Shown: one piece after another, positions 8,690-16,716 of the stretch
Position numbering within the stretch: position 1 is the first letter of the stretch
Layout: every line of letters starts with the position of its first letter
From: Martelella mediterranea
GTDB taxonomy: Bacteria; Pseudomonadota; Alphaproteobacteria; Rhizobiales; Rhizobiaceae
Direction: 5' to 3'
DNA: 64,000 nt
NCBI RefSeq assembly: GCF_021021415.1
Contig: NZ_JAINWJ010000022.1
Coordinates: forward strand, 1-64,000
Translations under genes and position numbers: made by a program
The notes under the pieces: generated by a model
Told to the model about the DNA's origin: nothing
The model's database searches: none
What the model saw: only the letters and a program-made list of their open reading frames with translations

Positions 8690-9610
8690 ATGCATAGAGT
8701 GAATAATCTTCGCGGCATCGACCTCAATCTTCTCGTGGTCCTCGATGCCCTCCTGGCCGAGCGACATGTGTCGCGGACGGCCACCCGGCTGAACATGAGC
8801 CAGCCCGCCGTGAGCCATGCGCTGGCGCGCCTGCGCGTGCTTTTCGATGATTCCCTGCTGATCCGCCGCGGCGGGCAGCTTGTCCCTAGCTCGAAGGCAC
8901 TTGAGATCATGCCCGCGCTGAGCGCAGCCCTGCGGCAGATGCGGGAGGTTCTTGGCCCGGGCGGCTTCGACCCTGCTGAGGAAAAACGGACCTTTCGCCT
9001 CGCCATGTCGGATTATGGTTCTGCCGTTATCCTTCCCGGTCTGCTGAAAATGCTGCGGCTTGAAGCGCCAGGCATCGACCTGGTGATCACCCAGTCGAGC
9101 CGGGAAGCCATGCTGCGTCTGGTGCTGGACGGGGAGTGCGATCTTGCCTTTGGCGTTTTTCCCGATCTGCCTGAACGACTGGAAGCCGGTCAGCTTGCCG
9201 TCGAGCGCTTCGCCTGCCTTGCGGATCGGGAGAGTATGGCGGGCAGGGAATGCCTCGAGATGGAAGACTATCTTTCCCGTCCCCATGTTCTCCTGGCGAT
9301 GAAGGACGGCGCAAACACCGAAATCGACACGGCGCTGCGCGCCGTCGGCCAGCAACGGCGCATCGCGGTCACGCTGCCGCATTGGGGAAACGCGCCGCGT
9401 CTGATCCACGGAACGGATCTGGTTCTGACCGTCGCGCGCAATGCCCTCGTCCCTTATGAAAATGACCCGCGCCTCATTGTCTTCGAGCCACCGTTTACGA
9501 TACCGCCCTTTCCCTTCGTTCAGGTCTGGCATGAAAGGCGGGGCGGGGATCCGGCCCATCTGTGGCTGCGCAACGCCGTCGCGGGCGTCGCGTTTCCACC
9601 GGGGCATTAA
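8690..9610 (+). CDS. LysR family transcriptional regulator
   Basis: A 306-aa LysR-type regulator. The N-terminal winged HTH shows LDALLAERHVSRTATRLNMSQPAVSHALARLR split across about residues 15-46, followed by the linker helix and a periplasmic-binding-protein-like effector domain starting near FRLAMSDYG. The sequence RGIDLNLLVVLDALL is typical of the NodD/NahR/LinR-like branch. The start at 8690 is chosen because the alternative at 8642 lies inside the shared promoter. Probable regulator of the divergent YdcZ-type transporter and of itself. Confidence 0.9.
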   Translation: MHRVNNLRGIDLNLLVVLDALLAERHVSRTATRLNMSQPAVSHALARLRVLFDDSLLIRRGGQLVPSSKALEIMPALSAALRQMREVLGPGGFDPAEEKRTFRLAMSDYGSAVILPGLLKMLRLEAPGIDLVITQSSREAMLRLVLDGECDLAFGVFPDLPERLEAGQLAVERFACLADRESMAGRECLEMEDYLSRPHVLLAMKDGANTEIDTALRAVGQQRRIAVTLPHWGNAPRLIHGTDLVLTVARNALVPYENDPRLIVFEPPFTIPPFPFVQVWHERRGGDPAHLWLRNAVAGVAFPPGH

Positions 9611-9922
9611 ACGAGACCGCGCCACGGTCGATAACGGTTACCTCATGACCGCGGTTGCAGGAATGACGAAGAAGCCTGCCGGTGGCCGATGATCATGGCG
9701 CCAGAGAGGCGCTGCCCCGCATCGAACGCCCGATTTGTTCAACCGACGTCTCGTCTTCTGCAGAGTCGTCCAACGATGCCTGGCACGATGTCTTGCCCAT
9801 ACTGGACGCGCCGGCGTCGGTCGCATAACCTGAACCCAAACGGAAACCCGCCATCCGGTGTGGTTCAATCCTGCGCCTGTCGGCGCTTTATTCATGACCA
9901 GCTTACGCGAGAAGGAATTGTC
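9611..9922. other. intergenic region upstream of the RpiR gene
   Basis: 312 bp with normal GC content. It contains the leader of the RpiR-family gene and no recognisable gene or terminator. The frame of the downstream gene is open upstream to 9689, but that extension looks non-coding (Arg/Pro-rich, no domain). Confidence 0.4.
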
Positions 9923-10834
9923 GTGCGTTCATCAGCAGGCACGCCGGAAGGCGGACAGAAGGTCAAGCGGTCGCTCGAGGCTCGGATCTACGCGATCTAC
10001 TCGACGCTGACGCCCGCGGAAAAGCGGCTTGCCGATATTCTGCTGCAATATCAGATGGACCTGCCGAGCTATACAGCCGGCGAACTGGCGGAGCGGGCGC
10101 ATGTCTCGAAGGCGACGGCGGCGCGCCTGATCCGCACGCTCGGCTACAAGACCTATCCGGATGCCAAGCGCCAGATACGGGAAGATCAGCACTGGGGCTC
10201 GCCGCGCGCAGGTCTGGAAGGCGAGAACGAGGCATTCGCGAAAAAGCCGTCCATCGCCACAACGGTTCAGATGGATCTCGACAATATCCGCGCCACCGCC
10301 GAGGGGCTGCCGCCGGAAACGCTTGCGGCGGTCAGCAATGCCATCGTCTCGGCGCGCCGCGTCTGGATCATGGGGCTTCGGAGCGGCTATGGACTCGCCC
10401 ATCAGGCCGCCCACTATTTCACGCTCATGAAGAATGATGTTCAGGTGATCCCGGTCGGCGGCGGCAGCTATTCCCATGAGATCGCCTCGATCGACAAGGG
10501 CGATGTCCTGCTTGTCATCGCCTTCCGGCGCCGGCCGCGGCTTCTGCCGACAATCCTCAAGGAAGCGCGGGCGGCCGGCGCGACCACCGTCCTGATCACC
10601 GATCTCAGCGCTTCGGCCAGCGCCAAGGCAGCCGAACACGTGCTGCGCTGCCGGTGCCAGTCGCCATCGCCGTTCAATTCCTTTTCGGCCGCCCTCACGA
10701 TCATCAACTATCTCGCTTGGAGCGTGGCGACCGCGATGGGCGATGCCAGCTTGAAGCGCTATGAGCGGATCGACTGGCTGGTCAAGAGGCTGGACGACGT
10801 ATCGACCCCGCAGACGCCGGGCGGCCCTGTGTAG
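9923..10834 (+). CDS. MurR/RpiR family transcriptional regulator
   Basis: A 303-aa regulator. The N-terminal HTH_6 domain contains TPAEKRLADILL and AGELAERAHVSKATAARLIRTLGYKTYPDAKRQ read in two parts (about residues 25-80). It is followed by a C-terminal SIS sugar-phosphate-binding domain with RRVWIMGLRSGYGLAHQAAHYF and the SxS-like GGGSYSHEIASID loop. The GTG at 9923 has GAAGGA 6-7 nt upstream and gives a normal family length. It converges with 15 nt spacing on the minus-strand ABC-transporter operon 10850-18147, which it probably controls; candidate sites lie at 18189-18229. Confidence 0.88.
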   Translation: MRSSAGTPEGGQKVKRSLEARIYAIYSTLTPAEKRLADILLQYQMDLPSYTAGELAERAHVSKATAARLIRTLGYKTYPDAKRQIREDQHWGSPRAGLEGENEAFAKKPSIATTVQMDLDNIRATAEGLPPETLAAVSNAIVSARRVWIMGLRSGYGLAHQAAHYFTLMKNDVQVIPVGGGSYSHEIASIDKGDVLLVIAFRRRPRLLPTILKEARAAGATTVLITDLSASASAKAAEHVLRCRCQSPSPFNSFSAALTIINYLAWSVATAMGDASLKRYERIDWLVKRLDDVSTPQTPGGPV

Positions 10835-10849
10835 GGGTAGCCGGGCGCC

Positions 10850-11563
10850 TTATTCGGCCGCGAGCAGATGCGTTCGGGACGGCGAAGCCCATATGCCGCC
10901 GCGCGAGGTGGAGAGGCCGCAGCGTACCAGCATTTCGGCGAGGCCGACCGCCGCGGTGACGCCGTCGACGACGGGAATGCCATGGCGCGCCTGAAGCTCT
11001 TTTGCAAAGCCCGTCATCCCGGCGCAGCCGAGCGCGACGCCTTCCGCGCCGGCGGCGATACCTTTTTCAATAAAGGCCGAAATGGTGTCAAAGGCTCCGC
11101 TTTCAGGGTCTTCCAGAGCAAGGACGGGGATGTCCGAGGCGAAAACCCGACGGCAACGCCCGGCAAAGCCATAGCGCAGGATGTTGTCCTCGATGACCGG
11201 TGCGGAACGGGTGAGCGTCGTCACCACGCAGAAGCTGTGGGCGAGAAGCGTCACGGCGTGAAAGGCGGCTTCGCCGATGCCGATCACCGGCCGTGTGGCG
11301 ATGGCGCGCGCGGCGTCGAGACCGGTGTCGTCGAAGCAGGCGATCACATGCGCGTCGGCGCCTTCGGCCTCGGCGGCGGTGATCGCCTTCAAGAGGCCCG
11401 GCACGGCGAGCGCCCCGTCGAACGGACCCTCGATGGCATCCGGGCCATGGCGGGACTGGCGCTCCAGGATGTCCGTTCCGGAGCTGGCCACGGTGCGCGC
11501 TGCCTCGGCAATGCGGGCGGTCATGGCGGTCGTGGTATTGGGGTTGATGACGGCGATGCGCAT
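10850..11563 (-). CDS. aspartate/glutamate racemase family protein (hydantoin racemase-like)
   Basis: A 237-aa protein that begins MRIAVINPNTTTAMT, the typical opening of hydantoin racemases. Two catalytic-Cys regions are present: IACFDDTGLDAAR (about Cys 74) and ALGCAGMTGFA (about Cys 181), giving the two-base cysteine mechanism of the PLP-independent racemase fold. Last gene of the operon that begins with the M24 protein at 18147. By family it racemises a 5-substituted hydantoin or a related amino-acid derivative, or acts as an amide-type isomerase. Substrate unknown. Confidence 0.85.
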   Translation of the reverse strand: MRIAVINPNTTTAMTARIAEAARTVASSGTDILERQSRHGPDAIEGPFDGALAVPGLLKAITAAEAEGADAHVIACFDDTGLDAARAIATRPVIGIGEAAFHAVTLLAHSFCVVTTLTRSAPVIEDNILRYGFAGRCRRVFASDIPVLALEDPESGAFDTISAFIEKGIAAGAEGVALGCAGMTGFAKELQARHGIPVVDGVTAAVGLAEMLVRCGLSTSRGGIWASPSRTHLLAAE

Positions 11564-11587
11564 CGTTTTCTGCTCTCTCGAACGTGT

Positions 11588-12481
11588 TCAGGCTGCTGTC
11601 GGCCGCGGGTCGATCAGCGCTTCGTAGGGGATCGGGGCGTCGGTGAGGTGGCCGTCGCAGATACCGCGTTGCCAGCGGGCAGAGGCATCGGCATCGATGC
11701 GGGGCGTGGTCCACATGCCGTTGGCGCGATAGATATTGGTGAGTTTCACCAGCAGGTCTGGCGCGAAACGCGGGAAGGTTGCCGCCAGGAAGGCGCGATA
11801 GTCCTCCGCATCGTGGGCGAGGATCCAGTCCATGCCGCGAGCGAGCGCGCGGGCAAAACGGGTATGGGTTTCGCGCCGTTCATCGTCCGGTTCGCCATCG
11901 CTATAGTAGACGCTCCACGGGATATTGCCGCCGGTGACGGGAAGCGGCTGGACCACATGGCCGCCGCCGGCCGCCTCGAGCGTCACGGCCGAGGGGAAAT
12001 CGATCACCAGATAATCGCCCATGCCGCCGGTGAAGAGGTCGGTCAGCATCTTGCCGTCCAGATCCTGCACGAAATTGACCGTCCGGGGATCGACGCCGTT
12101 TTCGCGCAGCAGCATCTTGATGAACAGACCGACGCTGGCGCCGTTGCTGCCTTTCATGGACACGGTGCGGCCGGCAAGGGCCGCCCATTCGAAATCCGCC
12201 GGCCGCTCCCTCCCGACGATTGCCAGCGGCGCGCGGGCCGCGACCTGGGCGAAGGGGACATAGCGCTTGCCGCGTCCGTGAAACATCGACGGTACCCAGA
12301 TGCCGCCAAGGGCTGCCTGCGCCTTGCCCGTGCCGATATCATCGAGCACACGGTCCCAGGGGGAGGGGACCTCGGCGGTGACCTTGAGGCCTTCCTCCTC
12401 GAAGAAGCCCTGATCGACCGCGACATATTCGGGCAGATAGTTGAGGCTGTGGCCGGTCGCGCAAATGTGGAATGTCTGCAT
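11588..12481 (-). CDS. NMT1/THI5-like (SsuA-type) solute-binding-fold protein lacking a signal peptide
   Basis: A 297-aa protein with the NMT1/SsuA fold: LPEYVAVDQGFFEEEGLKV near the N terminus, GRTVSMKGSNGASVG at the domain linker, and a helical C-terminal lobe. The ATG at 12481 (AGAGAAG upstream) yields MQTFHICATGHSLNYLPEY, which is not a secretion signal. The longer frame is Arg-rich and overlaps the ATPase gene. It starts 22 nt after the stop of the ABC ATPase. The transporter operon already has its own binding protein, so this one may be a cytosolic ligand-binding or enzymatic member of the fold. Confidence 0.78.
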   Translation of the reverse strand: MQTFHICATGHSLNYLPEYVAVDQGFFEEEGLKVTAEVPSPWDRVLDDIGTGKAQAALGGIWVPSMFHGRGKRYVPFAQVAARAPLAIVGRERPADFEWAALAGRTVSMKGSNGASVGLFIKMLLRENGVDPRTVNFVQDLDGKMLTDLFTGGMGDYLVIDFPSAVTLEAAGGGHVVQPLPVTGGNIPWSVYYSDGEPDDERRETHTRFARALARGMDWILAHDAEDYRAFLAATFPRFAPDLLVKLTNIYRANGMWTTPRIDADASARWQRGICDGHLTDAPIPYEALIDPRPTAA

Positions 12482-12503
12482 GATCTTCTCTTTGTCGGTG
12501 CCG

Positions 12504-13649
12504 TCAGGCCAGGCGTCGGCCGCCTTCGGTGTCGAAGAGCAGGGCGTCCTCGCCGCGGTAGTTGAGCGAGCAGGCTTCCCCGATCGCCATTTTGAGATGG
12601 CCGGAAACACGCACGAAAACGAGATCGGTTTCCAGCAGCCGGTCGTGATCTTCCTCGCCGGTCATCAGCCGGCAGCCGATCACGGTCTCGGCGCCGAGGC
12701 GCTCGACCACCGAAACGCGGGCGGGGAGCTGTCCCTCGCCGACGGCATGGATCGACAGCTTTTCCGGACGGATGCCGAAGGTCACCTCGCGCCGTTTCGG
12801 CAAGGGGCCCGGATGGTCGACGGCGAGGCGGCCGGACAGCCGCAATTCGTCCTCCCTGATCGTTGCCGGGATGAGGTTCATCGGCGGCGAGCCGACGAAC
12901 TGGGCGACGAAGGTATTGGCGGGCTCATCATAGATCTCGTCGGGCGTGCCGACCTGCTGGACGATGCCCTTGTTCATGATGATGATCCGCGTCGCCATGG
13001 TCATGGCTTCGACCTGGTCATGCGTCACATAGACGAACGTCTTGCCGACCTTGTGATGCAGCGCCGAGATTTCCGAGCGCATCTGGGTGCGCAGCTTGGC
13101 GTCGAGGTTCGAAAGCGGCTCGTCGAGCAAATAGAGCGAGGGGTTGCGCACCAGCGCGCGGGCGAGCGCCACGCGCTGACGCTGGCCACCGGAGAGGCTT
13201 GCGGGCCTGCGGTCAAGCAGCGGCTCCAGTTCAAGCTGCCGGGCGATGCGGAGCGTGCGCTCGGCAATGTCGGCGCGCTTCATCAGCCGTGCGCGGGCGA
13301 TCATGTTGACGACGGGCAGGTGATACCACGGGCGAAACGCATCCATGATCAGCGGAAAGGCGATATTCTCGCGCACCGTGGCATGGGGGTAGAGCGCGTA
13401 GGTCTGGAACACGAAGGCGACGCCGCGCCGGCGCGGCTGCCAGTCATTGGCGATTTCGCCGTCGAACAGCAGTTCGCCGGAGGTGATGTCGCTGAGACCG
13501 GCAATCATCCGCAGAAGCGTGGACTTGCCGCAGCCGGAGGGACCGAGAAGGACGAGAAACTCGCCATCATGGATGTCGGCGTCGAAGGTCTTGATAACGG
13601 TGTTGTCGCCGAACGACTTGGAGACGTTCCTGAAGCTCAAGGCGGGCAT
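12504..13649 (-). CDS. ABC transporter ATP-binding protein, MalK/UgpC type
   Basis: A 381-aa nucleotide-binding subunit. Walker A is GPSGCGKST (about 36-44), the signature is LSGGQRQRVALARAL, Walker B is LYLLDEPLSNLD and the H-loop is YVTHDQVEAMT. A C-terminal TOBE/MalK regulatory domain follows (GIRPEKLSIH onward), as in importers of carbohydrates and glycerol-3-phosphate. The stretch between Walker A and signature is slightly longer than usual (FRPWYHLPVVNMIARARLMK). It lies 4 nt after the permease gene and energises the two permeases encoded upstream. Confidence 0.94.
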   Translation of the reverse strand: MPALSFRNVSKSFGDNTVIKTFDADIHDGEFLVLLGPSGCGKSTLLRMIAGLSDITSGELLFDGEIANDWQPRRRGVAFVFQTYALYPHATVRENIAFPLIMDAFRPWYHLPVVNMIARARLMKRADIAERTLRIARQLELEPLLDRRPASLSGGQRQRVALARALVRNPSLYLLDEPLSNLDAKLRTQMRSEISALHHKVGKTFVYVTHDQVEAMTMATRIIIMNKGIVQQVGTPDEIYDEPANTFVAQFVGSPPMNLIPATIREDELRLSGRLAVDHPGPLPKRREVTFGIRPEKLSIHAVGEGQLPARVSVVERLGAETVIGCRLMTGEEDHDRLLETDLVFVRVSGHLKMAIGEACSLNYRGEDALLFDTEGGRRLA

Positions 13650-13653
13650 GGCA

Positions 13654-14487
13654 CTATCCTTTGACCGCGCCGGCCGTCAGGCCGGCAACGATCTTGCGCT
13701 GGATGAGAAGGAAGAAGACGATGGCCGGAATGCTGAACACGAGGGCAGCGCCCATCACCGCCGACATCGGGGTTTCATACTGGCCGACGAAGGACGCAAG
13801 CCCGACGCTTGCCGTCCATTTGTCGCGGTCCATCAGGAAGGTCGAGGCAAACAGAAACTCGTTCCAGCCGGCAAAAAAGGCGACGACGGCGGCTGCGGCG
13901 ATGCTCGGCATGATCAGCGGCAGAATGATCATCGTCAGGATCGAAAAACGCGGGCAATTGTCGATGATCGCGGATTCCTCGATCTCGTAGGGCACCGCGT
14001 CCATCGCGCCCTTGAGCACGAAACAGGCGACCGGCAGCGAAAAACCGACATTGGCGAGCACCAGGCCGGCGAGGCTGTTGAGCAGGCCGAAGGTGATGAA
14101 CATCGCATAAAGCGGCACCAGGATCAGCGCTTCCGGCACCACCTGGGTGACGAACAGCAGGAAGCCCACCAGGCCCTTGCCATGAAAGCGAAAGCGGCTC
14201 AGCGCATAGCCCGCCAGCGATCCGAGCACGAGGCTCAACACCGTGCCGCCGGCGGCAACCAGCAGCGTATTGAACAGCCAGAGCCCGATCGGTACGCTGC
14301 CGAGATCATGCAGAAGGGCCGGAAAATGCTTCAACTGCGGAAAGAACGACTGCCCGGAACCGTAAAGCTCGGAGTTCGCCGAAAGCGCGGTGGCCGCCAT
14401 CCAGTAGACCGGAAAGCCTGCGCAAACGAGAAGCACGCCGATCAGCAGATAGCGAAGCGGTTTGAGGGTGAGGCGTTTCTTCGTCAT
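13654..14487 (-). CDS. carbohydrate-type ABC transporter permease (MalG/UgpE family)
   Basis: A 277-aa inner-membrane protein with six hydrophobic helices. The EAA loop for ATPase contact is seen as EIEESAIIDNCPRFSILTMIILP (about residues 178-200, read in pieces); the usual EAA-x3-G Gly is replaced by NC. The ATG at 14487 overlaps the upstream permease stop as ATGA, favouring it over an in-frame ATG 15 nt upstream. Pairs with the MalF-type permease to form the membrane channel. Confidence 0.92.
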   Translation of the reverse strand: MTKKRLTLKPLRYLLIGVLLVCAGFPVYWMAATALSANSELYGSGQSFFPQLKHFPALLHDLGSVPIGLWLFNTLLVAAGGTVLSLVLGSLAGYALSRFRFHGKGLVGFLLFVTQVVPEALILVPLYAMFITFGLLNSLAGLVLANVGFSLPVACFVLKGAMDAVPYEIEESAIIDNCPRFSILTMIILPLIMPSIAAAAVVAFFAGWNEFLFASTFLMDRDKWTASVGLASFVGQYETPMSAVMGAALVFSIPAIVFFLLIQRKIVAGLTAGAVKG

Positions 14488-15392
14488 CAGCGCGACATCC
14501 ACTTCATGCGACGTTGTTCGAACAGGAAATGAAGACCGGCGATGGCAAGGGCCAGAACCAGCCCGACCGCGCCATAGGCGCTGGCAAGCCCGAGCTCGTG
14601 GTTCTCGAACGCGACCTGACGGATCTTGACCACGAGCGTGCTGGTGGAACCGACCGGCCCGCCGCCGGTGAGCAGGTAAATGATATCGAAGCGGCGGATC
14701 GACCAGACGCAGACAAGAAGCGCGGCGAGCTGGATGGCCGGCCGGATATGAGGCAGCGTCACCATGCGGAAGGTGCTGAGGCCATCGGCGCCGTCTATGG
14801 TGGCTGCCTCGCGCACTTCGCCCGGCACGGATTGGAGCGTCGCGAGCACGACCAGCATGACGAAGGGCGCGACCTGCCAGACGGTGACCACCACCACGGC
14901 CGCAAGCGCCAGGTCGGTGCTCGTCAGCCAGGCATAGCGGCCAAGCCCGAGCGCCTCGGTGATCCGGTTCAGCACGCCGGAGCGGTCATTATACATCCAC
15001 AGCCAGATCAGAGAGGCGGCGACATTCGGCACGGCCCAACCGAACAGAAGAATGCTGCGCACGATCGCCCGACCCCGGAACGGCCGGTCGATCGCCAGCG
15101 CCGAGATGACGCCGAGCGATACGCCGAAGATGACAGCAAGCACGGCATAGACAAGCGTGACGCGGACGGACTGGAAGAAGGACGGGTCCGAAAACAGCCG
15201 CTCGTAATTGCCAAGGCCGATGAACCGGCCGTGGTTTGGGTTGATGATCCGCGTATTGGTGAGGCTCATATACATCTGCCGCCCCAGCGGCCAGAACATG
15301 AACACCACCAGATAGAGCATGGGCGGAAGAATGAAGCCGTATGCGGCGAGCCGCGGCAGGCTTATGCTGCGTTTATGACCCTTCATCATCAC
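14487..15392 (-). CDS. carbohydrate-type ABC transporter permease (MalF/UgpA family)
   Basis: A 301-aa permease with six transmembrane helices. The first helix follows RLAAYGFILPPMLYL, and the EAA loop is VREAATIDGADGLSTFRMV (about 206-224), with the conserved EAA...G. Located 16 nt after the binding-protein gene and overlapping the next permease by ATGA. Family members import sugars, polyols or glycerophosphodiesters; the genes around it (creatinase-like, racemase) suggest a nitrogenous substrate. Confidence 0.92.
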   Translation of the reverse strand: MMMKGHKRSISLPRLAAYGFILPPMLYLVVFMFWPLGRQMYMSLTNTRIINPNHGRFIGLGNYERLFSDPSFFQSVRVTLVYAVLAVIFGVSLGVISALAIDRPFRGRAIVRSILLFGWAVPNVAASLIWLWMYNDRSGVLNRITEALGLGRYAWLTSTDLALAAVVVVTVWQVAPFVMLVVLATLQSVPGEVREAATIDGADGLSTFRMVTLPHIRPAIQLAALLVCVWSIRRFDIIYLLTGGGPVGSTSTLVVKIRQVAFENHELGLASAYGAVGLVLALAIAGLHFLFEQRRMKWMSR

Positions 15393-15408
15393 TCTTCCGC
15401 CCTTTCGC

Positions 15409-16665
15409 TCAGAACTGCCGGTCGACCTGCGTCTGGGCCTCGGCCAGCGCGTCTTCCGCGGAGGTATCCGTCAGAATGGCCTTTTCCACGGCCTGCATGA
15501 CGAAGCGCATGATCTGCGGCGTTTCCACCTCATAACCCGGGATCAGGGTGCTGCGCGAGGTTTCGGCAAGCTTGGCGAAGGTCGGTGCCCAGGGGTTGGC
15601 GGCGGCGAACGCCTCCGTCACCGGCACATCGGTCGCCAGCGTATCGGGACCGGAGGCATCACGCAGCGACTGCTGACCCTCGGGGCTCACGAGCCATGCC
15701 AGGAAGGCGATGGCTTCGTCCTGATGATCGCTGTGCGAGCTCACGCCCAGGAAGATCTGCTGATGGGCGCCGGGATGGGCAAACGGCAAGGCGGTGGCGC
15801 CGATATCGGCGCTTGGCAACGCGCCACCCGAGGCAATGTTGAGCGTGCCGCCGGAATTGTCGATCGAGAAGGCAACCTGCTTTTCCTTGAAGCGGGTGCG
15901 TTGCGTCGGCATGCTGTCGCCGATCGGGATGATGCCGGAGTCATAGGTTTCCTTGAACGCCTCGACCGCAGCCACCGCTTCCGGCGTATCGATCGTGAGG
16001 TTACCGTCTCCGTCGACCCAGTTGACGCCGTAGCCATAGGCCCAGTTCTGGAAATCCATGAACCAGCCGGTGAAATCGTTGATCTGGTGACGGGCGGTGA
16101 AGCCGATCACGCCCGGGTTCTTTTCCATGGATTCCTTGGCGGAGGCGATCAGTTCCTGCACGGTGGCTGGGATCGCGACACCCTCTGCCTCGGTTACCTC
16201 GGTGTTGAAGATGAGCGCATAGACGGCGCGCTGCCAGGCGATGCCATAGCGCACGTCATCGATCACGCCGTTGTCGTTGGTGCCGTTGAGATCGACGCCG
16301 TCGACAGCACTGCCGACATCGACCAGAAAGCCGGCATCGGCCATGGTGTAGAACAGGCCTTCCTGCATGATCGCGATATCGGGACCCTGGCCGGCGCCCA
16401 TTTCCGTTGTCAGTTTGTCGGCGAACTCGGCCGAGGGAATGGCCTCCTGCTCAAGCGTCACATCCGGGTTGACCTCTTCGTATTTCTTGATCGCGGCCCA
16501 GAGATTCTGGCCGCGCAGCGCGTCGAGCCACTGAGAGTTGGCGATGACCAGCGTGGTCTTGTCGCCGGATTGGGCGAAGCTCGGGTCGGTCGTGCCGAGC
16601 GTGGCCGCAAGGCCGATGAAAAGGGCGGAGGCGAGGAGGCCCCGTCTGCGAATTCTGTCTATCAT
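15409..16665 (-). CDS. extracellular solute-binding protein, family 1 (carbohydrate-type ABC transporter)
   Basis: A 418-aa periplasmic receptor. The signal peptide (MIDRIRRRGLLASALFIGL...) probably cleaves after SFA near residue 31. Family 1 features include the EEVNPDVTLEQEAIPSAEF region and the GQGPDIAIMQEG motif (about residues 92-103), where the loop contributes to ligand binding. It lies between the M24 gene (51-nt gap, which contains AGGAG before the ATG) and the two permeases. Ligand unknown. Confidence 0.92.
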   Translation of the reverse strand: MIDRIRRRGLLASALFIGLAATLGTTDPSFAQSGDKTTLVIANSQWLDALRGQNLWAAIKKYEEVNPDVTLEQEAIPSAEFADKLTTEMGAGQGPDIAIMQEGLFYTMADAGFLVDVGSAVDGVDLNGTNDNGVIDDVRYGIAWQRAVYALIFNTEVTEAEGVAIPATVQELIASAKESMEKNPGVIGFTARHQINDFTGWFMDFQNWAYGYGVNWVDGDGNLTIDTPEAVAAVEAFKETYDSGIIPIGDSMPTQRTRFKEKQVAFSIDNSGGTLNIASGGALPSADIGATALPFAHPGAHQQIFLGVSSHSDHQDEAIAFLAWLVSPEGQQSLRDASGPDTLATDVPVTEAFAAANPWAPTFAKLAETSRSTLIPGYEVETPQIMRFVMQAVEKAILTDTSAEDALAEAQTQVDRQF

Positions 16666-16716
16666 GTTTGTTCTCCTGCTGAAGTTTGCTTTTTGTTTTG
16701 AGTCTTGAGAAGGGGT

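Noticed and set aside
10868-12565. Plus-strand open frame (565 codons) opposite the racemase and NMT1-like genes
   Set aside because: Antisense shadow of two well-supported genes; low-complexity Gly/Arg/Asp composition, no domain.
12441-13664. Plus-strand open frame (407 codons) opposite the ABC ATPase
   Set aside because: Shadow of a gene with all ABC motifs; no homology features of its own.
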